Shown here: piece after piece, positions 1 to 8,324 of the stretch | Position numbering within the stretch: position 1 is the stretch's first letter | Layout of the letters: every line of letters begins with the position of its first letter | NCBI GenBank assembly: GCA_020635515.1 | Contig: JACJZS010000002.1 | Location: 930,001 to 994,000, forward strand | DNA from: Flavobacteriales bacterium | GTDB lineage: Bacteria; Bacteroidota; Bacteroidia; Flavobacteriales; Weeksellaceae | DNA length: 64,000 nucleotides | Direction: 5' to 3' | Program-made: the position numbers and the translations under genes | Notes under the pieces: generated by a model | The model's input: the letters and a program-made list of their open reading frames with translations, nothing else | Told to the model about the DNA's origin: nothing | Databases searched by the model: none

Positions 1-63
1 GATACTATTTTAATCAAAGGTTCTCGTGGAATGGCACTTGAAACACTTCTTGAATTTATCTAA
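1..63 (+). CDS. murF: UDP-N-acetylmuramoyl-tripeptide--D-alanyl-D-alanine ligase, C-terminal end only
   Basis: Reading from base 1 in frame 1 gives twenty codons ending at TAA 61-63. The peptide ILIKGSRGMALETLLEFI matches the usual end of MurF, where an 'LLKGSRG...LE' motif closes the protein. MurF adds D-Ala-D-Ala to the UDP-MurNAc-tripeptide in the cytoplasm. Only the tail is visible, so the call rests on one motif. In Bacteroidota murF commonly lies outside the dcw cluster, which agrees with its absence from the cluster at 3175-18348. Its stop overlaps the stop of the convergent NlpC/P60 gene. Confidence 0.7.
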   Translation, partial: DTILIKGSRGMALETLLEFI

Positions 64-557
64 TAATCAATGCGTCCTGCATGAATAAATCTAGGATTCC
101 AATACGTATTGTTTAGTGAAGAAACTATAACGCCACGTGAGGTAGAAGAATGAATAAAAAATACTTCATCGTTTTCTATTCGTTCAACAATTCCTACATG
201 AGAAACTTTATTTTTTTGCTGACCAAAAAACAATAAATCTCCAGGAACAACATCTTTAACATTAATTTTTTTGCTAAATTCTGATTGTTGATACGATATT
301 CTTGGGATTTGTACATCAAAAGCAGAAAAAACAGTATAAATCAATCCCGAACAATCCATTCCCGATTTAGATGTTCCCGCATATTTGTATGGCGTTCCTA
401 AATATTTTTCTGCTTCTTTCACGATTTTGGAATCGTAAGTAGATGAATTTTTAGGTGTTGTTTTATGTTGTGTTGATGTAGAATAACTTGATTTGCAGGA
501 AAAAAATAAAAAAGAAATCCCTACTATAAAAAGTATTTTTACGATGTATTTTATCAT
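60..557 (-). CDS. NlpC/P60 family (C40) cell-wall peptidase, lipoprotein
   Basis: 165 aa. The first 20 residues are a hydrophobic signal ending FFSC, so Cys21 is the probable lipidated residue. A Ser/Thr-rich linker (about 22-42) precedes an NlpC/P60 domain. The catalytic Cys69 lies in the MDCSGL motif, His120 in VSHVGI, and His136 is the likely third polar residue. Family members cut D-Glu-DAP (gamma) links in peptidoglycan stem peptides. The placement implies a periplasmic enzyme tethered to a membrane. It is the last gene of a leftward operon, 13 bp after manC, and its stop overlaps that of murF. ATG at 557 fits the signal peptide. The exact bond cut is not visible. Confidence 0.88.
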   Translation of the reverse strand: MIKYIVKILFIVGISFLFFSCKSSYSTSTQHKTTPKNSSTYDSKIVKEAEKYLGTPYKYAGTSKSGMDCSGLIYTVFSAFDVQIPRISYQQSEFSKKINVKDVVPGDLLFFGQQKNKVSHVGIVERIENDEVFFIHSSTSRGVIVSSLNNTYWNPRFIHAGRIDY

Positions 558-570
558 TTTTTGGGTTTTA

Positions 571-1647
571 TTATAGAAAATGTTCTCCTTTATTGATTTT
601 TAAATCGTTTACATAATCTTTTACACTTTGTTCTTTATCAATAGGACAAATAAGTAGTGCTTTTGGCGTATCTACCACTATGTAATTCTTTAATCCATCA
701 ATTACAATTGCCTTATCTTCGGTGCTTTTAATTATATTGTTTTCCGAATCATAGACATGTACATACTTTCCGTAAATTGCGTTTTCCTCTGAATTTTTTT
801 CTGAATTTTCATATAGTGATTTCCATGTTCCTAAATCGCTCCAACCAAAATCAGAAGGAATTACATATACATTTTCTGCTTTTTCCATGATTGCATAGTC
901 GATAGAGGTTTTAGAAACCGTAAAATAAACTTTTTCTATATCTTTCTCTTCTTGTTTTGTATTATACGTTTTTATGGAATCAAAAGCAAAATACATTTCG
1001 TGCATATGCTCGTTGAATGCTTTTAGTATAGCTTTTGCATTCCAGATAAATATTCCTGCATTCCATAAAAAATCACCTGAATTGAGGAATACTTTTGCTA
1101 GTTCGTCATTGGGTTTTTCGGTAAATGTTTTTACTTTCTTTAGTTCAGAATCTGAGTCATCAAGATATTGAATGTATCCATACCCTGTGTCTGGTCGTGT
1201 TGGTTGGATTCCTAACGTAATTAAATAATTGTTTTCACTAGCATATTGTAATGCAATTTCTGTGGTTTCCGCAAACTTATCTTCGTTTAAAATAATATGA
1301 TCAGACGGAGCGACAATGAAACTTGCATTAGGATTTTTAGTATATATTTTTTTTGCAATATAAATATTACATGCGGCAGTATTCATCATTGCGGGTTCTG
1401 CTATAATATTGTCTGTTGGTATATCAGATAATTGCTCTTTAGTTATCTTTTTGTAGTCTTGGTTAGTAATTACATAGATATTTTCTTTAGGAACAATTCT
1501 AGATAAACGCTTAAATGTTTGCTGGATAAGTGTATTTCCTGTTCCTAATATATCATGATATTGTTTTGGTAATTTAGAGGTGCTCATTGGCCAAAATCGA
1601 GTTCCAATTCCTCCTGCCATGATTACTGCATAATTATTACTATTCAT
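571..1647 (-). CDS. manC: mannose-1-phosphate guanylyltransferase
   Basis: 358 aa. It makes GDP-mannose from mannose-1-phosphate and GTP, the precursor of fucose, rhamnose and mannose residues in surface glycans. The N-terminal nucleotidyltransferase signature is clear: AGGIGTRFWP followed by SKLPKQ (residues about 11-28). Further on are PSDH, GYGYI and FTEKP, typical of the GMP-binding fold. The length matches single-domain enzymes without the phosphomannose isomerase half found in longer AlgA/ManC proteins. The start overlaps the end of engB by 8 nt, suggesting translational coupling. Confidence 0.9.
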   Translation of the reverse strand: MNSNNYAVIMAGGIGTRFWPMSTSKLPKQYHDILGTGNTLIQQTFKRLSRIVPKENIYVITNQDYKKITKEQLSDIPTDNIIAEPAMMNTAACNIYIAKKIYTKNPNASFIVAPSDHIILNEDKFAETTEIALQYASENNYLITLGIQPTRPDTGYGYIQYLDDSDSELKKVKTFTEKPNDELAKVFLNSGDFLWNAGIFIWNAKAILKAFNEHMHEMYFAFDSIKTYNTKQEEKDIEKVYFTVSKTSIDYAIMEKAENVYVIPSDFGWSDLGTWKSLYENSEKNSEENAIYGKYVHVYDSENNIIKSTEDKAIVIDGLKNYIVVDTPKALLICPIDKEQSVKDYVNDLKINKGEHFL

Positions 1648-2263
1648 TCGTCTGATTTTGTACTATAGCATTTACTTCTGCTATGTAATTTAATAATTCT
1701 TCTCTTCCCAGCTTCTTTTCCGAAGAAGTAACAAATATTGGTGGTAACTCAGAAAATACAGAAAGTAACTTTTCTTCGTTTTCTTTTTGAATCAGCTTAA
1801 ATTTTTCTGATTTCACTTTATCTTTTTTAGTGAATACAATGGAAAACGGTACTTGATTTTCTCCTACGTATTCTATGAAGTCCTTGTCTATTTGCATTAA
1901 ATCGTGTCTAGAATCAATTAAAATAAAGAGATTTACAAGTTGTTTTCTATTTAGAATGTAATTTGTGATTAATTTATGAAATTCTTTACGAGAAGATTTA
2001 GATACTTTAGCATATCCATATCCTGGTAAGTCCGTAAGAAACCACTTATAATTTTCGTCTTCTACAGAAAAATGATTTATAAGCTGTGTTTTTCCAGGAG
2101 TCGATGATGTCTTTGCTAGCTTTTTTCGCTGAGCAAGCATATTAATTAATGAAGACTTCCCTACATTAGATCTTCCAATAAATGCATACTCAGGAATGGT
2201 ATCACTAGGACATTCTTTGTACGTGCTACTGCTTTTTATAAATTCTACGGATTTAATTACCAT
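1640..2263 (-). CDS. engB: YihA/EngB-type ribosome biogenesis GTPase
   Basis: About 207 aa from the preferred ATG at 2263; a second in-frame ATG lies at 2275. G1 GRSNVGKSS binds the GTP phosphates, G3 is DLPGYGYAK and G4 is TKKDK, the typical layout of this single-domain TrmE-Era-EngA-EngB family member. The family is usually essential and acts in late large-subunit assembly. I prefer 2263 because MVIKSVEFIKSS lines up with the usual start of flavobacterial EngB. Either start overlaps the 3' end of the hydrolase gene. It overlaps manC by 8 nt. Confidence 0.93.
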   Translation of the reverse strand: MVIKSVEFIKSSSTYKECPSDTIPEYAFIGRSNVGKSSLINMLAQRKKLAKTSSTPGKTQLINHFSVEDENYKWFLTDLPGYGYAKVSKSSRKEFHKLITNYILNRKQLVNLFILIDSRHDLMQIDKDFIEYVGENQVPFSIVFTKKDKVKSEKFKLIQKENEEKLLSVFSELPPIFVTSSEKKLGREELLNYIAEVNAIVQNQTNE

Positions 2264-3020
2264 TTGTAATTTCATTTAACCACGGAAGAAGAAGCGAGTT
2301 AAATTCATCTGGTTTTTCCATCATCGGAGCATGCCCACATTCATTTATCCATTTCAACTCGGTATTAGGAATTAACTCATGAAACTCCTCCGCAACGCTA
2401 GGCGGAGTTACGTTGTCTTGTTTTCCCCAAATTAAAAGAACAGGACACTTAATGTTTGGTAATTCTTTAGATAAATTGTGTCTAATGGCATTTCGTGCCA
2501 AAGTTACTGTTTTAATTGCTTTTATTCTATCATTTACAACAGCAAATACTTCGTCTACCAACTCTTTAGTCGCTGTTTCTGGCCTATAAAAAACTTCTTC
2601 TGTTTTTTTCTTTATATATTCATAATTTCCTCTTTTCGGAAATGTTTCTCCAAATGATTTTTCGTATAATCCAGAACTGCCTGTTAGTACCAACGAATGC
2701 ACCCAATTAGGATACTTAAGTGACAGTACTAGTCCAACGTGTCCCCCAAGAGAATTACCTAAAAATGTACTAGGTTTTTTTACTACATCTTTCATGAATT
2801 TAGCTACAAACTTAGCTATTCCATTTACATTTGTAGAGAGAACAGGAAGACTGTAAATTGGCAATTGCGGTATGTATACTTTGTAATTATTGTTTACTAA
2901 GAAATCTTTTAATTCGTTGAAATTACTAAGTCCTCCCATTAGTCCGTGCAAAAGAACTACAGGATGTCCACTACCTTCTTCTATATAATTATAGGAAACT
3001 TCTTTCTTTGAAAATATCAT
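2253..3020 (-). CDS. alpha/beta-fold hydrolase
   Basis: 255 aa, a complete alpha/beta hydrolase of the MhpC/esterase-like type. An oxyanion HG motif lies in LLHGLMGG, the nucleophile elbow is GNSLGGH (Ser near residue 91), the acid is probably the Asp in WGKQDNVTPP, and the base His lies in ECGHAPMMEKP. No signal peptide, so it is probably cytoplasmic. The substrate cannot be predicted. First gene of the leftward operon hydrolase-engB-manC-nlpC, just downstream of a good promoter at 3043-3073. Its stop lies inside the start region of engB. Confidence 0.88.
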   Translation of the reverse strand: MIFSKKEVSYNYIEEGSGHPVVLLHGLMGGLSNFNELKDFLVNNNYKVYIPQLPIYSLPVLSTNVNGIAKFVAKFMKDVVKKPSTFLGNSLGGHVGLVLSLKYPNWVHSLVLTGSSGLYEKSFGETFPKRGNYEYIKKKTEEVFYRPETATKELVDEVFAVVNDRIKAIKTVTLARNAIRHNLSKELPNIKCPVLLIWGKQDNVTPPSVAEEFHELIPNTELKWINECGHAPMMEKPDEFNSLLLPWLNEITNGN

Positions 3021-3042
3021 CTTTACCCAACTAGGAATGGAA

Positions 3043-3073
3043 CAAAAGTAAGCATTTTTTTAGGATTATCAAA
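3043..3073 (-). promoter_or_regulatory. sigma-ABfr-type promoter of the hydrolase-engB-manC-nlpC operon
   Basis: On the minus strand, TTTG at 3073-3070 is followed after exactly 19 bp by TACTTTTG at 3050-3043. This matches the Bacteroidota consensus TTTG-N19-TAnnTTTG. Transcription would start near 3037 and the ATG is at 3020, a short leader. Confidence 0.65.
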
Positions 3074-3120
3074 CTCATGAATTTATATCTCAAACTTAAA
3101 GGTTATTAGAATTTATCAAC

Positions 3121-3146
3121 AAAATGCAAAAAAGTGCAAAAAAGTG
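3121..3146 (+). promoter_or_regulatory. tandem 10-bp repeats, probable MraZ operator
   Basis: Three head-to-tail 10-bp units run from 3121 to 3150: AAAATGCAAA, AAAGTGCAAA, AAAGTGCAAA. MraZ represses its own dcw operon by binding tandem short boxes (AAAGTG-like in Mollicutes, TGGGN in E. coli) spaced about one DNA turn apart. Two perfect AAAGTG boxes (3131-3136, 3141-3146) and one degenerate box (3121-3126) sit just upstream of the -7 element and the mraZ start. The repeats are seen; binding by MraZ is inferred. Confidence 0.65.
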
Positions 3147-3158
3147 CAAAAAATAAAT

Positions 3159-3166
3159 TAAATTTG
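3159..3166 (+). promoter_or_regulatory. -7 element for the dcw operon
   Basis: TAAATTTG matches TAnnTTTG exactly. It ends 8 bases before the mraZ ATG at 3175, so the transcript would be nearly leaderless. No TTTG is found about 19 bp upstream; that position is occupied by the 10-bp repeats, so a bound repressor would cover the -33 region. Confidence 0.55.
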
Positions 3167-3174
3167 CTTTTAAG

Positions 3175-3642
3175 ATGTTAAGTATCATAGGTTCATACGA
3201 TTGCTCTCTGGATTCTAAAGGAAGACTCCCAGTACCAGTTGCTTTAAGGAAGCAATTGGTAAATGCTATTGATGATGGATTTGTGCTTAAAAGATCCGTT
3301 TTTCAAAGCTGTTTAGAAATCTACACACGAGAAGAATGGGACAAAGTAATGAAAAATCTTGATGGATTAAATAAATACGTCAAGAAAAACGAATACTTTA
3401 TTCGAGTTTTTACTGCAGGAATAAAGCTCGTAGAAATGGATGGAACAGGAAGAATACAACTATCTAAAGATTTGCTTGAGTACGCCAAAATAGAAAAATC
3501 AGTTGTGGTGACCGCAGTACTAAATAAGATTGAGATTTGGGATAAACAATTGTATGAAAAAACAATTGCGATAGATGAGAATGAATTTGCAAGTTTAGCG
3601 GAAGAAATAATGGGAACCGAAAATGGAGCAAACTTATCATAA
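3175..3642 (+). CDS. mraZ: division/cell wall cluster transcriptional repressor MraZ
   Basis: 155 aa with two tandem AbrB/SpoVT-like half-domains, each carrying the DxxGR signature: DSKGRLPVP near residue 16 and DGTGRIQLS near residue 90. MraZ forms ring oligomers, binds repeated boxes upstream of its own gene and restrains dcw expression; candidate boxes lie at 3121-3146. It is the first gene of the dcw operon, as in most bacteria. It overlaps rsmH by 20 nt. Confidence 0.95.
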   Translation: MLSIIGSYDCSLDSKGRLPVPVALRKQLVNAIDDGFVLKRSVFQSCLEIYTREEWDKVMKNLDGLNKYVKKNEYFIRVFTAGIKLVEMDGTGRIQLSKDLLEYAKIEKSVVVTAVLNKIEIWDKQLYEKTIAIDENEFASLAEEIMGTENGANLS

Positions 3643-4525
3643 TCCTGTTTTATTAAACGAAAGCATACAACATCTAATACATAATCCTGACGGCATATAT
3701 GTAGATTGTACTTTTGGTGGTGGCGGACACTCAAAAGCAATTTTAGAAAAACTAAGCAATAAAGGGAAATTATTTGCTTTTGACCAAGACGATGATGCTC
3801 AGAAAAATACCTTAGACGATAGTAGGTTTACTTTAATTAATCAAAATTTTAGATACATAGAAAAGTACTTACGCTTTTATGGAATAAACAAGATAGATGG
3901 AATTCTTGCCGATTTAGGCGTATCTTCTCATCAATTTGATGTTGGCCACAGAGGTTTTTCTACTCGATTCGACGGAGAATTAGACATGAGAATGAATATC
4001 AATCAAGCATTATCAGCAAAAGAAGTTATAAACGAGTACTCAGAAGAACAACTTGCCGATATTTTATACTACTACGGAGAATTAAAATCCGCAAGAAGAA
4101 TGGCAAGAGAAATTACAGAAGAAAGAGTACAAAATAAAATAACCTCCACCTCTCAATTAAAAGAAATCTTTGACTATTTGCCAAAATCGAAGTCAAATAA
4201 AATTTTAGCACAGCTTTTTCAAGCAGTTAGAATCGAGGTAAACCAAGAATTAGAAGCATTAAAAGAACTATTGACCCAATCAAAAAACATAATACATACC
4301 AACGGAACTTTAGTTATGATTTCATATCATTCACTAGAAGATAGATTAGTTAAAAAATTCCTTAAAACAGGATTATTTCAAGGAGAACCAGAGAAAGATG
4401 TATTTGGAAACTGGGAAAAACCATTCGTTGCAAAACCTTCAAAAACCATAATTCCATCAAACGAAGAGATTTCAGAAAACCCAAGAGCCAGAAGTGCAAA
4501 AATGAGAGTAGGAATAAAATTGTAA
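3623..4525 (+). CDS. rsmH: 16S rRNA (cytosine(1402)-N(4))-methyltransferase
   Basis: 300 aa. RsmH methylates N4 of C1402 in the decoding centre of 16S rRNA. The SAM-binding loop VDCTFGGGGHS is near residues 28-38. GILADLGVSSHQ and ISYHSLEDRLVK are family signatures, and the C-terminus NPRARSAKMRVG is diagnostic. Length is normal. It overlaps mraZ by 20 nt and is followed by ftsL after 7 bp. Confidence 0.96.
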   Translation: MEQTYHNPVLLNESIQHLIHNPDGIYVDCTFGGGGHSKAILEKLSNKGKLFAFDQDDDAQKNTLDDSRFTLINQNFRYIEKYLRFYGINKIDGILADLGVSSHQFDVGHRGFSTRFDGELDMRMNINQALSAKEVINEYSEEQLADILYYYGELKSARRMAREITEERVQNKITSTSQLKEIFDYLPKSKSNKILAQLFQAVRIEVNQELEALKELLTQSKNIIHTNGTLVMISYHSLEDRLVKKFLKTGLFQGEPEKDVFGNWEKPFVAKPSKTIIPSNEEISENPRARSAKMRVGIKL

Positions 4526-4532
4526 TACAATC

Positions 4533-4874
4533 ATGGTAAAAAAGAAAACAAAAAATAAAATCACTCTTTCGAGTCTACTAAAAGGAAAGTTTTTGGTAGA
4601 TGAAGATGCTCCACAAAATTGGAAGTTTTTATTTTTTATATTTTTTCTTGGCTTTCTAATGGTTTTATCTTCCCATAGCTTAAACAATAAAGTAAGCGAA
4701 ATAACAAAATTAAAAGAACAAACAGACGAATTAAAAACACAATATGCACACACTCATTCCAAGTTAATGAAACTAAGAATGGAATCTGAATTAGCAGAAA
4801 AAACAAGAAATGATTCACTGAAAAGCTTAGAAAAAAATCCGTCTAAAATAGTCGTAAAAAGGTATGATAATTAA
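4533..4874 (+). CDS. ftsL: FtsL-like cell division protein
   Basis: 113 aa bitopic protein. A Lys-rich cytoplasmic tail (1-28) is followed by one membrane helix (about 29-45) and a heptad-rich segment (about 47-100) suited to a periplasmic coiled coil. Sequence similarity to E. coli FtsL is not visible; the call rests on architecture and on the conserved place between rsmH and ftsI, which is the usual position of the Bacteroidota FtsL-like protein. It would link FtsQ/FtsB-like partners to FtsW-FtsI. It overlaps ftsI by 11 nt. Confidence 0.8.
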   Translation: MVKKKTKNKITLSSLLKGKFLVDEDAPQNWKFLFFIFFLGFLMVLSSHSLNNKVSEITKLKEQTDELKTQYAHTHSKLMKLRMESELAEKTRNDSLKSLEKNPSKIVVKRYDN

Positions 4875-6849
4875 GGAAAAACAAAACATTACATTAAAGG
4901 CGATGTTGTTTGTGATTGCAATTATTTTAGTTGCAGTTGCAATTGTTTTTCGTATTGTTTCTATACAAACCGTAAATCCTGAAAAATACCAAAAAATTGC
5001 GATGCAAAGCAGTTTTAGAAAAGATACAATCAAAGCTCCGCGTGGAAATATTTATACTTCAGACGATGTTTTACTTGCCACCACTACCACGAAATACAAC
5101 GTTTTTATAGACTTAAAAACAATAGATCAAAAATTATTTGACGAGAAAATAGATGATTTAAGCGACTCACTAGCACATCTTTTTAAAAGAAATAAATCGT
5201 ATTTCAAGAATAAATTAACTCGTGAAAAGAAAAGAGAAAACCAGTATATGTTGCTCGCTAGCAATGTTGACTTTGATGATTTTAAAAGATTAAAAAACTT
5301 TCCCGTTTTTAGAAAAGGACAAAATAAAGGAGGTTTTATTGTTCGTAGAGAAGTAGTTAGAACAAGTGTAATTAATGATTTTGGAGAACGGTTACTTGGA
5401 TTTGATAGTAAATTCGGAAAAGTTGGCTTAGAAGGTGCTTATTCCGAATACCTAAAAGGAAAAGACGCAATTCATCTTGAGCAGAGAATAAATTCAAAAC
5501 AGTGGAAACCAATTAATTACTGGGACGAAGACCCAATTCCTGGGAAAAATGTATATACGACTATAGATATGCATATTCAAGATATTACTTACAGTGCATT
5601 GCAAAATCAACTGATAAATTTTAATGCTGATAGAGGTTGTGCAATTGTTATGGAGGTTAAAACAGGAAAAATTAGAGCTTTAGTAAACTTAAAAAAGGTC
5701 AGTTCCGAGGATTATAGAGATGTTAGAAACTATGCCATTTATGAAACATCAGAACCAGGATCTACTTTCAAGGTAGTTAGTTTATTGGCAGCTATGGATG
5801 ACGGATACATCAATGATAGTACGACTGTAGATATTGGAAATGGAAAGTGGAAAATTAGAAATCAAACAGTTACTGATGATTACGGTTCTGGAGTCTATGA
5901 TTTAGCCGAAATTTTAAGTAAATCGAGCAATGTAGGAACCTCAAAACTCATCAACAAATATTACGGAGAAGCTCCAGAAAAATTCTTCGATAAAATTAAA
6001 AAATGGAAGTTGACGGAAAAATTGGGAGTTGAAATTAAAGGAGAAAAAACGCCATATTTCCCAAGTGATACCGAGTCTAAAAATTGGTCTTACAGCAGTT
6101 TAATTACCTCATCTTACGGATACGGATTGAGCATTACACCGCTACAACTTCTCACTTTTTATAATGGAGTTGCGAATAAAGGAACCATTCTACAACCGTT
6201 ATTCTTGGAAAAAGTAGAAGATAATGGTAAAATAATTTTTGAGTCAGAACCAATAGTTCGTGTAGAAAAAATCACTTCGCAAGAAAACTTAAATCAAATG
6301 GTTGGAATGCTAACCGAGGCAGTAGAAACAGGAACAGCACGCTCTATTTATACTCCTAATCTAAAAATGGCAGGAAAAACAGGAACTACTCGTGTAGAAT
6401 ATTGGAAAAAAAATCAAACTCAGCAATACCAAGCATCTTTTTGTGGATTTTTCCCATCAGACGAACCAATGTATTCGTGTATAGTTGTGGTACAAAAACC
6501 CGACAGATCGTTAGGAAAAGGTTTTTACGGAGGATTAGTTGCCGCTCCTGTTTTTAAAGAAATTGCAGGTAAAATATTTCTAAAATTACCACTAAACATA
6601 GAAAAAGATACACTTACCAAGAAAATAAACATAGAAAAAAGAATAGTAAGAAAATACCAAAATTCTATTCACAGCAATACAAAGTATTTACCAAATTTAA
6701 CTGGTTTGGTTGCAAAAGAAGTCATTCCCGATTTAGAAAATCTTGGATTGAATGTAGAGTTTAAAGGAAATGGAAGAATTGTAAAACAATCACTTCCTGT
6801 GGGTTTTAGAATTAAGAGAGGAAACAAATTATATTTAGATTTAGAGTAA
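4864..6849 (+). CDS. ftsI: septal peptidoglycan transpeptidase (penicillin-binding protein 3) with C-terminal PASTA domain
   Basis: 661 aa. An N-terminal membrane helix (about 12-33) anchors a PBP dimerisation domain beginning at APRGNIY and a class B transpeptidase domain. Active-site motifs are STFK at 300-303 (Ser300 acylated), SSN at 354-356 and KTGT at 505-508. The last 60 or so residues form one PASTA domain, usual in Bacteroidota FtsI but not in E. coli. It cross-links septal peptidoglycan with FtsW. It overlaps ftsL by 11 nt and ends 1 bp before murE. Confidence 0.95.
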   Translation: MIIKEKQNITLKAMLFVIAIILVAVAIVFRIVSIQTVNPEKYQKIAMQSSFRKDTIKAPRGNIYTSDDVLLATTTTKYNVFIDLKTIDQKLFDEKIDDLSDSLAHLFKRNKSYFKNKLTREKKRENQYMLLASNVDFDDFKRLKNFPVFRKGQNKGGFIVRREVVRTSVINDFGERLLGFDSKFGKVGLEGAYSEYLKGKDAIHLEQRINSKQWKPINYWDEDPIPGKNVYTTIDMHIQDITYSALQNQLINFNADRGCAIVMEVKTGKIRALVNLKKVSSEDYRDVRNYAIYETSEPGSTFKVVSLLAAMDDGYINDSTTVDIGNGKWKIRNQTVTDDYGSGVYDLAEILSKSSNVGTSKLINKYYGEAPEKFFDKIKKWKLTEKLGVEIKGEKTPYFPSDTESKNWSYSSLITSSYGYGLSITPLQLLTFYNGVANKGTILQPLFLEKVEDNGKIIFESEPIVRVEKITSQENLNQMVGMLTEAVETGTARSIYTPNLKMAGKTGTTRVEYWKKNQTQQYQASFCGFFPSDEPMYSCIVVVQKPDRSLGKGFYGGLVAAPVFKEIAGKIFLKLPLNIEKDTLTKKINIEKRIVRKYQNSIHSNTKYLPNLTGLVAKEVIPDLENLGLNVEFKGNGRIVKQSLPVGFRIKRGNKLYLDLE

Positions 6850-6850
6850 T

Positions 6851-8320
6851 ATGAAAACCATAAATAACATCATAAAAGATTTACCAGTTCTTCAGAAAAT
6901 AAACTTTATTGAAGAAGCAGAAATCAATTCCCTAGAATTTGATTCAAGAAAGATAAATCAAAATGATGTATTTTTTGCTATAAAAGGAACTGAAGTAGAC
7001 GGACATAAATTCATACCAAAAGCAATCGAATTAGGAGCTAAAGTAATTGTATGTGAGGAAATTCCACAAGAAATTAATTCAGAAATTAGCTATATAAAAG
7101 TAGAAAGCACAACTCATGCATTAGGTATAATTGCAAGGAATTACTTTGATAATCCTACTTCTAAATTCAAACTAATTGGGATTACTGGAACCAATGGAAA
7201 AACTTCCTGTACAACTCTTTTATATAATTTATTTAAATCCTTAAACTATAAAGTCGCTTTAATTTCTACTGTTGAAAATCGTATTGATGAGGAAATTATT
7301 CCCACAACTCACACTACACCTGATTCCATAACGCTGAATAAACTTTTTAACAAAGCTGTAGAAAAAAAATGCGAATATGTGTTTATGGAAGTATCTTCTC
7401 ATGGAATCCATCAAAACCGATTATCAGGACTTTCTTTTGACATTGCAGGATTCACCAATATTTCTCACGACCACCTCGATTATCATAAAACATTTCAAGA
7501 ATACTTGTACACAAAAAAGAGATTTTTTGATGAACTTCCTAAAAATGCCGTAGCGATTACAAATGTTGATGACAAAAATGGGAAAATAATGTTGCAAAAC
7601 TCCAAAGCAACTAAAAAAGAATATTCTCTTACTACCATTGCTGACTATAAAGGAAAAGTGATTGATGCTCGTATGGACGGAATGATGTTAAATTTTAATG
7701 GAACTGAATTTTGGATTCCTATGGTAGGGAAATTTAATGCATATAATGCTCTTTTAGTTTATGCAATTGCATCTGAACTAAAACTTGATTCTCAACAAAT
7801 CATTTTAGAATTAAGTAAAATAAAAACTCCCAAAGGAAGGTTTGAAACGTATATTTCAGATACAGGAATTATTACTGTTATAGACTTTGCTCATACTCCC
7901 GATGCTTTAAAAAATGTGATAGAAACCATAAATAAAACACGACAAAAGCAAAATAAAAACTTAATTACTGTTTTCGGTTGTGGTGGAAATAGAGATAAAC
8001 AAAAGCGTCCACTAATGGGAAAAATCGCTACAAACTTATCCGATAAAGTAATCTTGACTTCCGATAATCCGAGAGATGAAAATCCTGATGAAATCATTCA
8101 AGAAATCATTCAAGGAATTCAACAAGAAAACTTTGGAAAGTATGTTGTGATTAGCAATAGAAAAGAAGCAATAAAATCAGCAATTCTTTCCGCGACTAAA
8201 AATGATATTATTTTAATTGCAGGAAAAGGACACGAAAATTATCAAGAAATAAATGGAGTTAAAACTCATTTCGATGACTTAGAAACTACTAAAGAACTAT
8301 TTGAACTACTAAAAAAATAA
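6851..8320 (+). CDS. murE: UDP-N-acetylmuramoyl-L-alanyl-D-glutamate--2,6-diaminopimelate ligase
   Basis: 489 aa, a three-domain Mur ligase. The ATP loop is GITGTNGKTS (110-119). The DNPR motif at 405-408 is the signature of enzymes that add meso-diaminopimelate rather than lysine, fitting a Gram-negative wall and the dapF gene in this window. Carboxylated-Lys and Mg2+ site residues lie in the HDHLDYH region. It starts 1 bp after ftsI, so coupling is likely. Confidence 0.96.
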   Translation: MKTINNIIKDLPVLQKINFIEEAEINSLEFDSRKINQNDVFFAIKGTEVDGHKFIPKAIELGAKVIVCEEIPQEINSEISYIKVESTTHALGIIARNYFDNPTSKFKLIGITGTNGKTSCTTLLYNLFKSLNYKVALISTVENRIDEEIIPTTHTTPDSITLNKLFNKAVEKKCEYVFMEVSSHGIHQNRLSGLSFDIAGFTNISHDHLDYHKTFQEYLYTKKRFFDELPKNAVAITNVDDKNGKIMLQNSKATKKEYSLTTIADYKGKVIDARMDGMMLNFNGTEFWIPMVGKFNAYNALLVYAIASELKLDSQQIILELSKIKTPKGRFETYISDTGIITVIDFAHTPDALKNVIETINKTRQKQNKNLITVFGCGGNRDKQKRPLMGKIATNLSDKVILTSDNPRDENPDEIIQEIIQGIQQENFGKYVVISNRKEAIKSAILSATKNDIILIAGKGHENYQEINGVKTHFDDLETTKELFELLKK

Positions 8321-8324
8321 AACT

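Noticed and set aside
3321..3740. Minus-strand open frame of 139 codons
   Set aside because: It lies entirely opposite mraZ and rsmH, has no promoter element and no family motif; a shadow of real genes.
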